A stretch of 64,000 nt of DNA from Tychonema sp. LEGE 06208 (GCF_015207505.1 NZ_JADEWT010000014.1:1-64000); one strand, 5' to 3'; counted from the first letter of the stretch, positions 29,432 through 39,779 are shown. Numbers and translations are program-made. Notes: a model not told the origin generated them from the sequence alone.

Positions 29432-30802
29432 CTACAAATTACTGGCAATTAGCTCGCGGTACTGACTTTTCGGCTTAACTCCTTTGAGTTCGACTACCAA
29501 TTCTTTGTCTTTGAAATACTGAATCGTCGGCGTACCAGTCACGCCAGCATTTTCAGCAATTTCTGGATCTTCTTCAATGTCGATTTCCACATAGTGAATT
29601 TTGCCCTCGAACTCATCTACTACTTTGCTCAAAATCGGCTTGAGACTGTGACAAGGGCCACAAGTCGGAGCGGAGTATTTGACCACAATTAGTCGATCGC
29701 TATCGTGGAACAACTTCCGCAAAGCATAACCTCCTTCGTGGCGCGTGTCTGTGATATCAAAGTTCTCACTGGTTTTGCGTACTTTTTGAGCTTCCGGCGC
29801 AGAGGCTGGCTGCTCGGATTCCTCGGTTTGATGGAATTCCTGGGTTAAAGCATTGACCGAGAGCCAACGCTCTGCTAGCATCGCCCCCATGCAGCCGCTA
29901 CCTGCTGCAGTAATGGCTTGGCGAAACTCGTGGTCTTGCACGTCGCCCACGGCGTAAACTCCCTCGACGCTAGTTTCTACTGTGCCGTGTTTGGTGGCGA
30001 TGTAACCTATTTCGTCGAGTTCTAGCTGACCTTGGAACAGTTGAGTGTTGGGAGTGTGACCGATCGCGTAAAACAATCCCTTCACCTGCAAATCTGTTTC
30101 AGCGCCAGTCTCGACATTTCTAATTCTCAACCCATCCATTTTGCTTCCGGGCACTCCCAAAACATCTACAGCTTCGGTGTTCCAGTGCACGGTGATTTTG
30201 GGATTGCTCAGCACTCGGTCTTGCATGGCTTTGCTGGCGCGCATCCGATCGCGCCGCACCAGCATATGTACGTGAGAGCCGTATTTTGTCAAATAAATAG
30301 ATTCTTCCGCTGCGGTATCGCCCGCGCCGATGACTGCTAAATCAACTCCTTTAAAAATTGGGGTAGCGCCGTCACAAATCGCACAGGCAGAAATGCCGTG
30401 GCTCCAAAATACGTGTTCGCTAGGCAGACCCAACCTTTTTGCTGTTGCGCCTGTAGCGATTACTATGGTGTGGGTTTTGATTTCTCGGTCTTCCGATCGC
30501 ACTGTAAATGGACGATTCGTTAAATCAACAGAAATTACATCTTCGGTGTATAATTGAGCACCCCAGCGCACTGCTTGAGCTTTCATCCGATCCATCAGTT
30601 GCGGCCCGGTGATGCCTTCGGGAAAGCCGGGGAAGTTTTCGACTTCTGTGGTGGTCATCAGTTGACCGCCGGGAATGCCTCCGGTTTGGTAGCCTTCAAA
30701 GACTACGGGTTTGAGGTTGGCTCTCCCGGCGTAGATGGCTGCGGTGTAGCCTGCTGGGCCTGAGCCGATAATTACTAGGTTTTCTACAGTTTCGTTGGTC
30801 AC
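29432..30802 (-). CDS. NADPH thioredoxin reductase with fused thioredoxin domain (NTRC)
   Basis: The 456-residue protein moves electrons from NADPH through FAD to an attached thioredoxin, which reduces 2-Cys peroxiredoxin and metabolic enzymes. The FAD-binding [18 protein letters not shown] is at residues about 11-28, the reductase disulfide CAIC near 136-139, the NADPH site [16 protein letters not shown] near 157 and the second FAD motif VYAVGDVQD near 285. After a linker (about 320-350) the thioredoxin domain begins; its site is CGPC near 380. The fusion is known from plants and many filamentous cyanobacteria. The start [13 protein letters not shown] leaves a normal N-terminus. Confidence 0.96.
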   Translation of the reverse strand: MTNETVENLVIIGSGPAGYTAAIYAGRANLKPVVFEGYQTGGIPGGQLMTTTEVENFPGFPEGITGPQLMDRMKAQAVRWGAQLYTEDVISVDLTNRPFTVRSEDREIKTHTIVIATGATAKRLGLPSEHVFWSHGISACAICDGATPIFKGVDLAVIGAGDTAAEESIYLTKYGSHVHMLVRRDRMRASKAMQDRVLSNPKITVHWNTEAVDVLGVPGSKMDGLRIRNVETGAETDLQVKGLFYAIGHTPNTQLFQGQLELDEIGYIATKHGTVETSVEGVYAVGDVQDHEFRQAITAAGSGCMGAMLAERWLSVNALTQEFHQTEESEQPASAPEAQKVRKTSENFDITDTRHEGGYALRKLFHDSDRLIVVKYSAPTCGPCHSLKPILSKVVDEFEGKIHYVEIDIEEDPEIAENAGVTGTPTIQYFKDKELVVELKGVKPKSQYRELIASNL

Positions 30803-31527
30803 AGTTATTTATTCAAACTCATAACGACTTCGTTTAACTCAATTTTAGCAGAGTTCTAGCTTGGGGCGATACCATTTGAGATTTGAGCTGGCAATGGCTA
30901 ATTTTGTATTGGTTTGCAGCTTGCAAGCGAGTTGCATTATTTTTTCACTGGTTGGTTTTATTGTGCGATCGTACTTACTATTTTTCAAGGTCGATCGAGC
31001 TTCGCGACAACTTCCACCCGTTTCATAACCAAAGACAATCGAAAAGTCTATTTAGTTTTAAATGTTGTATCTAATTTGCCCCCTCAAATCTTAAGCAAAT
31101 CTAAAGACCGCTCAACTTATTGACTTCATTCTCAATAATTTGACGTATTTACTTTGTTTGAGCTTTGTGGTACGATTTTCATAATCTGACAGTTTTTGTG
31201 ACTGCTTTTACGTTTTTTGGCTGAAACCTTTTAAAATCGTCAAATCACTCTACTCTATTCATGCAATTACTTAAAGAATTTATGCAAAAAACGCATAATC
31301 GATAGATAAGAATTGTAACGAGATTTGGGGCTGATTTGACAAATAGCAGCTTTTGTGCAGTGCCAGGGCGCGGGGGCAAATTTGCATAAATCTGGGATTG
31401 ATAAGTCAACCGCAGATATCAGCGGATAAACACACCAATCGAACAGATAATTTCAAAAATTGAGAGCGAATCGAGTTTTAACCTTGATGTAGGCGGGTAA
31501 AATACAGATAAAGTTTACTTTGGTGCG
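30803..31527. other. Divergent promoter region without genes
   Basis: About 720 bases between the NTRC gene (minus) and the phosphatase-methyltransferase gene (plus). Short frames at 30883-31123 have no support. It is AT-rich; no convincing RNA gene or repeat was recognised. Confidence 0.5.
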
Positions 31528-32547
31528 ATGGATCAAACAAAATTATTGTTTGTTTGCAGCCGGAATAAGTGGAGAAGTTTGACTGCACAGAAGATATGCG
31601 AGAATGTTAGCGGCTTGAGTGTGCGATCGGCTGGAACGGAAAAAGGTGCCAGAATTAGAGTGACTGAGGGTTTGCTGGGTTGGGCAGATTTGATATTTGT
31701 GATGGAGAAGAAGCACGGCGATCGACTTGCTAGCAAGTTTCCCGCAAGTCTTAAAGGCAAAAAAGTTATTTGTCTGCAAATCGCCGATAATTACGAGTAT
31801 ATGGAACCGCAGTTGGTCGAAATTTTGCAGGCGAAACTCGGTTCGTATCTGGTGGAAATGTCAGACAGTAGGACAGGTTTTATGCAGCGCGTTCTAGAGC
31901 CGGAGGTTATGGATTCTTGGGAAGAAGCTGTTGAGTATGACTCGATGGATTTTACTGAGGTGAATGCGGCTTTTGCTAAAAGTGCGATCGAATTAGGGCC
32001 GATGTCTGGGAAAATCTTAGATGCTGGGACTGGTACGGCGAGAATCCCGATCGCCATTGCTCGAATCCGCCCTGCTTGGGAGTTGACTTGCATCGATATG
32101 TCGGCAAATATGCTGAAATTAGGACTGGAAAATGTGTCTGAGGCGAATGTGCGATCGCAAATTAATCTAGAATTAGTTGATGCTAAAGCTATGCCGTATC
32201 CAGACAGTTATTTTGATATGGTGATTTCTAACAGCATTATCCACCATTTGCCCGATCCGCTGCCGTTTTTGCGCGAAGTTCGGCGAGTCTTAAAACCAAA
32301 TGGAGCAATATTTTTGCGGGATTTGTTCAGGCCTGAAGATGAAGCAATCAGGGATAATTTAGTTGAGATGTATGCGGGAGATTGCAACTCGCATCAAAAA
32401 CAGTTATTCAGCGATTCGCTGCACGCGGCTTTTACTCTGGCTGAAATACAGACAATGATGGAAACTGCAGGATTGGAAGGTGTGAGGATTTATGAATCTT
32501 CGGACAGGCACTGGACGGCTGAGCGTGCTTGGTGCGAGACTTTGTAA
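31528..32547 (+). CDS. Fusion of a low-molecular-weight phosphatase-like domain and a SAM methyltransferase
   Basis: The 339-residue protein has two domains. Residues 1-110 resemble a low-molecular-weight tyrosine-phosphatase-like family: LLFVCSRNKWRSLTA contains the CX5R loop (Cys10, Arg16) followed by Ser17, ADLIFVMEKKH is the usual next element, and DNYEYMEPQLVEIL ends the domain. Residues about 140-339 are a class I methyltransferase: ILDAGTGTARIPIAIA is motif I, IDMSANMLKLG motif II, DAKAMPYPDSYFDMVISNSI motif III-IV, and VRRVLKPNGAIFLRD follows. I know no characterised function for the pairing. One uninterrupted frame spans both, so it is not a sequencing-created fusion. No operon partners are present. 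Confidence 0.88.
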   Translation: MDQTKLLFVCSRNKWRSLTAQKICENVSGLSVRSAGTEKGARIRVTEGLLGWADLIFVMEKKHGDRLASKFPASLKGKKVICLQIADNYEYMEPQLVEILQAKLGSYLVEMSDSRTGFMQRVLEPEVMDSWEEAVEYDSMDFTEVNAAFAKSAIELGPMSGKILDAGTGTARIPIAIARIRPAWELTCIDMSANMLKLGLENVSEANVRSQINLELVDAKAMPYPDSYFDMVISNSIIHHLPDPLPFLREVRRVLKPNGAIFLRDLFRPEDEAIRDNLVEMYAGDCNSHQKQLFSDSLHAAFTLAEIQTMMETAGLEGVRIYESSDRHWTAERAWCETL

Positions 32548-32661
32548 ACTGGGACGATCGGTTGCAAATATCTACTTTTGGGCAGGAAGAATTAGTATGA
32601 TTGAACCGCGAAGACGCGAAGGACACGAAGGAAGAATAGGAAGAAAAAGCCAGAATCAGCG

Positions 32662-33582
32662 TTAGGGTAATGGAATTATGCGGCGCATGAGGTTTCCCCT
32701 AATGTCTTCATCCAACCACTCAAGTGCATCGGGTTCCCAGTAGGCAGTTGCTAGCGGCAACCAACCAAAAAAAGAGCCAAGTCCACCGCAAATGGAGCAT
32801 CCGCCGTCTCCGCCTCGGACTGTATGTTTGTCGCTAATTACCTCGCCATCGTAAGGATTTTGAGCGATGTGGAGTCCGAAAAGGTTGGGCTGCAAGTGGA
32901 GTTTCCAGTCGGCTGCCTTGTCAGTTGGGTAGCAATCGCTAGGATTTAAGTCTCCCCAGCGAAATAGAGTGGTACTTCCGGCACCGCAAGCATACTCCCA
33001 TTCGTCGAAAGTTAGCAAGCGCAGTCCTTCAGTCGCCAATTCAGTCGCGAGTTCTTCATGCGTTTTGCTCGTAATTTGCCAAGCCTCAATCGAGCCATCC
33101 TCAGCACGATCGAATCCGTATCTATCGTTACATATCATCCTCTGCCTGTCTGGAAACTCTTTTAATAAATTCTGGATTTTAAGTGACTCCGAACTAATTG
33201 CCTCAAGACCGATTTTTGTTGGTTTAATTTCTACAAGCATCGGCGAAAATGTCACCTTTCGAGGAGGTGTAGTGACGCTTTGGACGTAAGAGTATATATC
33301 TCGATCGATCTCATACACCTCGGCAGTATCTTGAAATGATTCAATTTGCTCGTCTGTCGGGCGAAAGTTGCCGACTTCGCATCCAATTTGAACCTCACCC
33401 CCTGGCATCAGAGAAAATAAAGCTCCTCCATACTCGAAAATGGCAATAGAGAGTTCGCTGCCACCATCAGGGTAAAATCGCAAACCTTTAAAAATTACTG
33501 ACTGTGGCAGATGTGCTGCTAATTCCTGTGAGTAGCGATTTTTTTTTTCGTCGCTCAAGTTTTGCCATTCCTGCAATTCCAT
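32662..33582 (-). CDS. FGE-sulfatase (SUMF1)-fold-like protein, function unknown
   Basis: The 306-residue protein has a C-terminal half resembling the formylglycine-generating enzyme/C-type-lectin-like fold: LRLLTFDEWEYACGAGST, TLFRWGD, NLFGLHIAQNPYDGE and HTVRGGDGG are in the order expected. A pair of cysteines in GGCSICGGLGSF is present, but whether they act as in FGE is unknown. The N-terminal half is not recognised. The family includes EgtB-type, variant diversity-generating target proteins and degenerate non-enzymatic members. It stands 29 bases from the GGDEF gene on the same strand and may be co-transcribed. Start ATG gives MELQEWQNLS; RBS not obvious. Confidence 0.65.
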   Translation of the reverse strand: MELQEWQNLSDEKKNRYSQELAAHLPQSVIFKGLRFYPDGGSELSIAIFEYGGALFSLMPGGEVQIGCEVGNFRPTDEQIESFQDTAEVYEIDRDIYSYVQSVTTPPRKVTFSPMLVEIKPTKIGLEAISSESLKIQNLLKEFPDRQRMICNDRYGFDRAEDGSIEAWQITSKTHEELATELATEGLRLLTFDEWEYACGAGSTTLFRWGDLNPSDCYPTDKAADWKLHLQPNLFGLHIAQNPYDGEVISDKHTVRGGDGGCSICGGLGSFFGWLPLATAYWEPDALEWLDEDIRGNLMRRIIPLP

Positions 33583-33611
33583 AAGCCAAAAGTTCCTGAA
33601 CTCAACCTCTT

Positions 33612-34730
33612 CTACTTATCTAATTTGATATTACCTAAAATTGCCCGATCGCGCCCTCCGTCTTTAGCTTCATAAAGCGAACGATCGGCAGCTTCAATCA
33701 AATCTTTTTTGGAAATTTCCAGTTGAGGCACCGTACTCGACACTCCCAAACTTAGTGTAACACAACCAGAGTTGGGCGATTTAATATTTTTAATTTCAAG
33801 TTTTTTCACCCTGACTCGAATTTGCTCTGCAATCGTGACAGCCATTTCGGATGAAGTTCTAGGCAAAATTACCGCAAATTCTTCACCTCCGTAACGGGCC
33901 ACCAGCGTCTCCCGCAAAACTTCCCCCGCTGAGAATTTTACCGCCTCAACAATAGTTTTGGCTACCTGTTGCAAACAAGCATCTCCCGCCTGATGTCCGT
34001 AAGTATCGTTGTATGTCTTAAAAAAGTCAATATCGCATAAAATTAAAGATAATTCTGCTGCTTCTTCTCCCAAACTTTGCCATTTTTTCTCTAAGTATTC
34101 ATTAAAACATCGTCGGTTAGCAACCTGAGTTAAACCATCTGAATTTGCCAGGCGATATAATTCCAAATTAGCTGCTGTTAATTGAGAATTTGCTGCTTCT
34201 AACTCCGATTGCGTGACAGATAAATTATAATAAAGTTCGCTAATATACCAAGTAGCTTGTTGGTGGATTTGAGATAAAGCTATTAACACTTGATGCACGT
34301 CTAAAAGTCGGTAAACTTGAGGTTCTAACTGCACGACAATCGGTTCGTAAAGCTGTTCTGGCTGTCGCTGCACTGCTCGCTGAGCTGCCATGACAATTAG
34401 GGCGACTCCTGGTAAAATCAAAATATCGGTTTTAGCTATTTGATACAAAGCCACAATCGGTCGGCAAGCAAATATATCTACTCCGTAAGGGCGACTCATG
34501 CGTTCCATAAATCGCCGGCGAGATATCATTCCTAAAAATTCGCCATTTACGGTCAAGATAACTCCCGGAAGCAGCGGGTGAGACTGAAACAACCGAGATA
34601 CATCTTTGGCAATACATGAATGTTGAACCTGAACATTAAATACAGCTAGATCTTTAAGAGTAGACTCTAAAGATAAATTTTTAGGTAGTTTTTCGGGTTC
34701 TAGGGGTGGCGTGATAAATTTAGCAAACAC
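33612..34730 (-). CDS. GGDEF diguanylate cyclase with N-terminal sensory domain
   Basis: The 372-residue protein should make cyclic di-GMP. The C-terminal GGDEF domain begins near 200 (LANSDGLTQVANRRCFNEYL); metal-binding Asp is in LILCDIDFFKTYND and the active motif is ARYGGEEFAVILP near 283. The position of the inhibitory RxxD site five residues ahead reads RETL, so product inhibition through that site seems lost. The N-terminal 160 residues, with VSRLFQSHPLLPGVILTVNG and FLGMISRRRFMERM, look like a CBS-like or SLOG-type regulatory region as found before GGDEF in cyanobacteria; no membrane helix is certain. It starts with GTG. A short coiled-coil linker is likely at 165-200. Confidence 0.9.
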   Translation of the reverse strand: MFAKFITPPLEPEKLPKNLSLESTLKDLAVFNVQVQHSCIAKDVSRLFQSHPLLPGVILTVNGEFLGMISRRRFMERMSRPYGVDIFACRPIVALYQIAKTDILILPGVALIVMAAQRAVQRQPEQLYEPIVVQLEPQVYRLLDVHQVLIALSQIHQQATWYISELYYNLSVTQSELEAANSQLTAANLELYRLANSDGLTQVANRRCFNEYLEKKWQSLGEEAAELSLILCDIDFFKTYNDTYGHQAGDACLQQVAKTIVEAVKFSAGEVLRETLVARYGGEEFAVILPRTSSEMAVTIAEQIRVRVKKLEIKNIKSPNSGCVTLSLGVSSTVPQLEISKKDLIEAADRSLYEAKDGGRDRAILGNIKLDK

Positions 34731-35383
34731 AGCGCATATCCAAAATCAACTATACAGCAGCAACAAACCTACTGTCAACATTTTTTCGAGATTAACTTAA
34801 TATACTATAACTGGTTGTATTGTGAATTACAATAAAAAAAGGTCGCTTATCTCAGGAGTCTATTGATTCATTAATTGGTATTCATGTAATTGTATAACAC
34901 TTAAATTATCGATCGTATTTAAATGTGAATTTTCACTGGAGAATATTAACCCCCATACTTTTCAAGAGTTGACAGTTGAGGGCGACTTCAGCCAGCGAAT
35001 TTTTAGAATAGCGCAGCCCAACCAAGTCTTCGGGTTGACGAAAGGACAGTTACCCGATAGTCGATCGCTTTTGAAATTTCCTGCGAGGGAAATTAATTTG
35101 GGAGCATCTCCTGCATCGCAAAAAGGATTTTTTTTACAGTGCGAGCGTCCCCGCTCGCACTACAAATGCAAAACACCAGATGCACCCAATTAATTGTTTC
35201 TTTCGCCTGACAATGAGAAGGCTTTCAACCATTTTTTTTGGCAAAAACTAGGTTGTTGGCACCACTATAGCGGTTCTCAAGCGTGGTGAGGATAGCCCTG
35301 CGCGGCCCAATCCCTCCGCGGCCCAATCCCTCCGCTTCGCTCCGCCCAATGCCCTGCGCGGCCCAAACTCAAAACTAATTCTC
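34731..35383. other. Intergenic region with hairpin and mini-element
   Basis: No gene is supported. GTGCGAGCG-TCCC-CGCTCGCAC near 35139-35161 is a perfect 9-bp hairpin; a TATAGCGGTTCTC element starts at 35266 and runs close to the DUF427 3' end. The frame 34969-35193 has no family resemblance. Confidence 0.6.
35266..35365. mobile_element. TATAGCGGTTCTC mini-element, right end degenerate
   Basis: The left end TATAGCGGTTCTCAAGCG matches the family. The inside has repeats of CGGCCCAATCCCTCCG and CCCTGCGCGGCCCAA. No matching right inverted end is found before the DUF427 gene, so the copy is probably truncated. Confidence 0.45.
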
Positions 35384-35899
35384 TCACCAACCCCAAGTTC
35401 CCATTCCTCCCTTAAACGGGCCGACAATATCTTTAGTAATCCAACCGCCGTAAAAATCTCCTGGTTGAGCTTGTACTAATTCTCCGTCCACATAACAGGC
35501 ATCCATCTTGCTAGGATAAAAAGCCACATAATCTTTAATAGCTGCAAAAACCTGATTGGGTTCGGGATAAAACCAAGCAGCATTTACTACTTCCTTTTCT
35601 CCCACCGTCACAGTGTAATAACCTGCTTGTCCCTTCCACTCGCACCATGAGCCCCGTGAAGTTTTGTGCAAATATTGCATTTGGATATCCTCGGGGGAGA
35701 TATAGTAGACTGGAGGGTGACTTGTCTCCAACACCCGCTGAGGATGTCGCGTGTCGGCGATCGTCACTTCATTAAAAATAATCTGTACGTGTTTGGTCAA
35801 TTCCTCAAGGCGAGGGGGACGAGGGTAATCCCAAACAGACTCTTGACCAATGCCAGGTTCTATGCGATCGAAGTTCACTTGCACAATCTCCCCTGCCAA
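35384..35899 (-). CDS. DUF427 domain protein
   Basis: This 171-residue protein belongs to the DUF427 family. Characteristic parts are VWDYPRPPRLE, VRILFN-like VQIIFNEVTIADTRHPQRVL, PPVYYISPEDIQM, SRGSWCEWKGQAGYYTV, AWFYPEP and KDYVAFYPSKMDACYVDGE, with the end GWITKDIVGPFKGGMGTWGW. Function is unknown; it is a small beta-rich soluble fold. The longest frame begins at TTG 35899. GGGGAG stands 9 bases ahead of a GTG at 35878, giving a seven-residue shorter protein, so the start is uncertain. No operon partners. Confidence 0.9.
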   Translation of the reverse strand: MAGEIVQVNFDRIEPGIGQESVWDYPRPPRLEELTKHVQIIFNEVTIADTRHPQRVLETSHPPVYYISPEDIQMQYLHKTSRGSWCEWKGQAGYYTVTVGEKEVVNAAWFYPEPNQVFAAIKDYVAFYPSKMDACYVDGELVQAQPGDFYGGWITKDIVGPFKGGMGTWGW

Positions 35900-36836
35900 A
35901 AAATAATTAGGGACTGAGCGTTATCAACCTAGTCCTAGTCCAAATAGTGCCTTAATTTGACTGCAAAGTCAAGTTTTTACCTCTATTTTAGGATGCTTTA
36001 CTCAACAATTGCGGACAAAGGCTTTAGCTCAAAACACTAATTTTTGATTATATAGATTTCAGTAAACTCGATCGCGGTTTCGCAGACCAAGACAAAACTT
36101 TAGATTAGCTGCGACACAAAAATATCTGCGTCCATCAGTGTTAATCGGCTTGAAATCTGCGGTTCATCCATCAATCATTTTTTTTTGCAACTCAAGCCTG
36201 CTGTCCCAATTATCCGATTTAACCGATATATAGCTTTCAAGCGTTGAAAAAACAGAGATCGAACCATTTTTTCAGAGTACCCAATTCCTAACTATAGCCT
36301 TTTTTAAGAAGGTCAGAAGTCAGTCGATTTTAGATGCTTCGGCTTGCTTCGGCTACCTTCAACTAAGCTCAGGACAAGACGCTGACTCACAAGTTGCGAG
36401 CGTACAAGTTTTAGATTTTAGATTTTAGATTGGGGGATTGAGGGATTGAGGGATTGAGGGATGGCTGGCTGGATGCCTCATTTTTTTCTAGAACTGCTAT
36501 ACCAATCAATCTTATTTGTGCGAGGTACAGATTGGGAATTAGTAATTCTCAGCAATTATCAAATATTTGCCGAATTATGACCTCATTTTAGCCATTGAGC
36601 CAAAAAGCCTTCAACTTTCAGCCTTTGGGAATCTACTTTCAGAAGGGGCTACTGGCATCTTTGACGCTAAGAGAATTATCTGATAAAGTTATAGCGAATA
36701 TTAAGGTTTTTTAATCTTATTAGCAAAAATCTAGGGTCGTGCCGAGTTTGTAGCGGCGCAAAATCTAGCGCCTGTAATCACATAACCCCCGATCGCACTT
36801 TGAAAACGGATAGGACAGCCTGTCATAATTAGATCT
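35900..36836. other. Intergenic region before the antiporter gene
   Basis: About 940 bases without a supported gene. It includes a decayed TATAGC..TATAGCCTTTTTT pair (about 36230-36305) resembling the mini-element ends, and a GATTTTA / GGGATTGAG 7-9-bp repeat run (about 36412-36465). The antiporter promoter should lie in the last 150 bases, but no clear boxes were identified. Confidence 0.5.
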
Positions 36837-38792
36837 ATGGAAACCCCCTTTAACATCACCCTGTTGATGGTCATGACCGTCACCTGTGGCATCAGCGCTC
36901 AAGTTCTGGCCGCTTATCTGAAAGTTCCGGCGATCGTATTTTTGCTGCTGTTCGGCATTTTAGCAGGCCCGGATTGCTTGGGAATCCTGCATCCGAGTCT
37001 GTTGGGAAACGGCTTGGAAGTTATGGTATCCCTTTGCGTAGCCTTAATTCTGTTTGAAGGCGGCTTGAATTTAGAATTGCGAGACTTGGGCAAAGTTTCT
37101 GGAAGCATCCGCAATTTAGTTACTTTCGGCACTTTGATTACGCTAATTGGTGGCGGAATGGCAGCGCACTGGCTGGGGGAATTCCCCTGGTCGATCGCCT
37201 TTCTGTATGCTTCTCTAGTAGTCGTCACAGGCCCGACAGTCATCGGCCCTTTGCTCAAACAAGTATCCGTTGACAAAAAAGTCGCCGCCTTGCTAGAAGG
37301 CGAAGGTGTTTTAGTCGATCCCGTTGGGGCAATTCTGGCAGTATTGGTACTGAACGTGGTTTTAAACGGCAATACCGACTTGCTGATTTTGTTCAGAGAT
37401 TTAATGGTGCGGCTTGGTATTGGCACAGTTATCGGAGTTACCGGAGGTTGGCTGCTAGGCCTCATTCTCAAACGAGCGAAATTCCTGTCAGAAGACCTCA
37501 AAAATTTAGTAGTTTTAGCCGGTTTGTGGGGATTATTCGCCATTTCAGAACAAATCACCAGTGAATCGGGACTGATGGCGGCCGTACTATCGGGCATAGT
37601 GCTCAGAGCCGCTTCAGTGCCGGAAGAAAGGCTGCTGAGGAGGTTTAAAGGTCAGCTCACAGTCCTCTCTATATCCGTACTTTTCGTGCTGCTGGCGGCG
37701 GATTTATCCCTCGAAAGTGTGGTCGCCCTCGGTTGGGGGAGTGTGTTTACAGTTTTAGCTTTAATGTGGATAGTGAGACCGATTAACATTTGGCTTTGCA
37801 CCATCAACAGCGGGCTAAACTGGAGGCAAAAATTATTTGCTTGTTGGGTAGCGCCGAGGGGAATTATTTCCGCTTCAATCGCCTCTTTATTTGCAATTTT
37901 GCTCACCCAGCGAGGAGTCACCGGCGGGGATTCAATTAAAGCCTTAGTTTTCCTCACAATAATTATCACAGTTTTTTTACAGGGATTGACTGCAGGCCCG
38001 ATCGCTAAAATTTTGGACATCACCTTAAAATCAGCTACCGGTGCCATGATTGTGGGATCAAATCCTTTGAGCAGATTAATTGCTCGCTTGTTTCAAGAAC
38101 GCGGAGAATCTGTCGCCATTATCGACACTGACCCGGAAGCTTGCGAACAAGCAGAAAAAGCAGGTTTGCGAGTGTTTTTAAGCAGTGCTCTGGATCACAG
38201 CATTTTAGAAGAAGCTGGACTTGATTCGATGGGAACTTTTTTGGCAATGACTAACAACGGTGAAGTAAACTTAGTGTTAGCTCAACGAGCAGCCGAGGAA
38301 TTTGCACCGCCGAGGGTTTTAGCAATGTTTCCCAAAGATCCGCAGGGAAATGCGCCCGCAAATCAGAATAAAATAAATCAAGCTTTTGTCTCCGATTTGC
38401 CGCTGAAGGATTGGAATGAATATTTGAACAACAGCGAAGTAAAATTGGGAGAAACCGAGTTAAGAAGTGAGGGATTGAAGTTTCAGATTGCTCACTTGGA
38501 AGCTTTGGTGCAAGGCGGGGAATTAGCGCCGTTGCTAGTGGAAAGACAGGGATACTTGCAAGTAGTGTCTGCAGCCCAAATTTGGGAAGCGGGCGATCGA
38601 ATTATTTATTTGCTGCACGATCCAACACCGAAATTGCTAAAAAGATTATCTGGTGGGTCGCAGTCTCGATTAACTTTAGAAAAGCATCAGGTAGTAGAGG
38701 AAGTGCCGATTCCCGATCCGGTTTTAGAGCCTGTTTTGAAAGAAGCGGCAATCGTAAAAGAGGCTGAAATTTTGCCGCCAGTTTCGCGTTAG
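36837..38792 (+). CDS. Cation/proton antiporter (CPA family) with TrkA-N domain
   Basis: This 651-residue membrane protein exchanges Na+ or K+ for H+. Residues 1-400 form about twelve membrane helices with CPA1-type motifs: LILFEGGLNL near 75, VTGPTVIGPLLKQVSV near 130, LLEGEGVLVDPVGAILAVLV near 155 (including the ion-binding Asp) and WVAPRGIISASIASLFAILL near 340. The C-terminal cytoplasmic part begins with a nucleotide-binding TrkA-N fold (GAMIVGSNPLSRLIARLF; SVAIIDTDPEACEQAEKAG near 400-450), then a TrkA-C-like region. Such gating domains sense NAD(H) or nucleotides. The start METPFNIT leaves a short periplasmic lead before the first helix. Confidence 0.94.
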   Translation: METPFNITLLMVMTVTCGISAQVLAAYLKVPAIVFLLLFGILAGPDCLGILHPSLLGNGLEVMVSLCVALILFEGGLNLELRDLGKVSGSIRNLVTFGTLITLIGGGMAAHWLGEFPWSIAFLYASLVVVTGPTVIGPLLKQVSVDKKVAALLEGEGVLVDPVGAILAVLVLNVVLNGNTDLLILFRDLMVRLGIGTVIGVTGGWLLGLILKRAKFLSEDLKNLVVLAGLWGLFAISEQITSESGLMAAVLSGIVLRAASVPEERLLRRFKGQLTVLSISVLFVLLAADLSLESVVALGWGSVFTVLALMWIVRPINIWLCTINSGLNWRQKLFACWVAPRGIISASIASLFAILLTQRGVTGGDSIKALVFLTIIITVFLQGLTAGPIAKILDITLKSATGAMIVGSNPLSRLIARLFQERGESVAIIDTDPEACEQAEKAGLRVFLSSALDHSILEEAGLDSMGTFLAMTNNGEVNLVLAQRAAEEFAPPRVLAMFPKDPQGNAPANQNKINQAFVSDLPLKDWNEYLNNSEVKLGETELRSEGLKFQIAHLEALVQGGELAPLLVERQGYLQVVSAAQIWEAGDRIIYLLHDPTPKLLKRLSGGSQSRLTLEKHQVVEEVPIPDPVLEPVLKEAAIVKEAEILPPVSR

Positions 38793-38960
38793 GGGCATTA
38801 ACCTAAGACTTCGATCGATAGAACAACCGCAAATGTGAGGCAGATGCAACACTGATTAACGCAGATAATTTAAAGATGGTTTGTGACTTTTAAGCTAAGC
38901 GAAGTTTCATCTGTCTTACCTGCGCTAAAATGCTGTAGAAGCAAGAAGAAGGAAAATTTT

Positions 38961-39779
38961 ATGCTAGGAGAAGGTTCGTATCAAGCAAACACGTACAATC
39001 TGGAATTTGAGGGAGAAATCCAGCGGTTAAAAGCTCAAGTTCTCCTCAGTTGGGAAAAGGAAGCGCGCAATTTAAAGTGGTTCGGTTTGGACGACGGGAT
39101 GAATGTTTTGGAAGCGGGTAGCGGGCCGGGATTTTTCACGGAAAAGTTGTTAGAATTGCTGCCAAATAGTTCGATAACAGCGGTAGAAATTGACCCCGCA
39201 CTGCAGGAAAAAGCAGTAGAATATTTGCACCTTAAAGGGGGCGATCGAGTAAATTACGTGCAAGCGTCGGTGGCGGATACTGGCTTACCTGCTAACTCTT
39301 TTGATTTTGCGATCGCCCGTTTGCTATTCGTCCACCTCCCCGAGCCCGTCGCAGCAGCTAGAGAAATATTCCGCATCTTGAAGCCTGGGGGAAAACTGGT
39401 GATTGTCGATAGCGACGCGGATCTGTTTTGGCTGACAAATCCACCCATGTCAGTCGAGATTGTCAGGGAGAAATTTAAGCAGGTGATAGCTTGTCGGGGC
39501 GGCGATTTGTCGATCGGGCGAAATCTGTGCCGCATTCTCCAAGAAGCTGGGTTTGGTAGCATCAATTTAGAAGCGGTTGTCAGCCATAGCGATATCATAG
39601 GAATTGAAGCGTTTCAACCTTTGCTGGACTCCGGGCCTATTTTACAAATGGTCAAACAAGGGTTGATTTCCGAGTCGGAAATAGAAAGCTATCTGGTTTC
39701 GCGGGATAAATTTTTAGCTGAGGGCGATCGATCGATGATGAGTTTTTGGTTGATGGCTTGCGGAGAAAAAAATAAATAG
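38961..39779 (+). CDS. SAM-dependent methyltransferase
   Basis: The 272-residue protein is a class I methyltransferase of unknown substrate. Motif I is NVLEAGSGPGFFTEKLLELL near residue 50, the acidic motif II is TAVEIDPAL near 76, the adenine-binding region is QASVADTGLPANSFDFAIAR near 105, and VREIFRILKPGG-like REIFRILKPGGKLVIVDSD follows. I chose ATG 38961 because AGAAGGAAAA lies just ahead; a GTG at 38883 would add 26 residues that lack resemblance to the family. It follows the antiporter gene by about 170 bases, so co-transcription is possible but not shown. Confidence 0.88.
   Translation: MLGEGSYQANTYNLEFEGEIQRLKAQVLLSWEKEARNLKWFGLDDGMNVLEAGSGPGFFTEKLLELLPNSSITAVEIDPALQEKAVEYLHLKGGDRVNYVQASVADTGLPANSFDFAIARLLFVHLPEPVAAAREIFRILKPGGKLVIVDSDADLFWLTNPPMSVEIVREKFKQVIACRGGDLSIGRNLCRILQEAGFGSINLEAVVSHSDIIGIEAFQPLLDSGPILQMVKQGLISESEIESYLVSRDKFLAEGDRSMMSFWLMACGEKNK

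Noticed and set aside
31528-32547. Assembly-made fusion of two genes
   Set aside because: The frame is open through a normal linker and each domain boundary is intact, so a true fusion is more likely.
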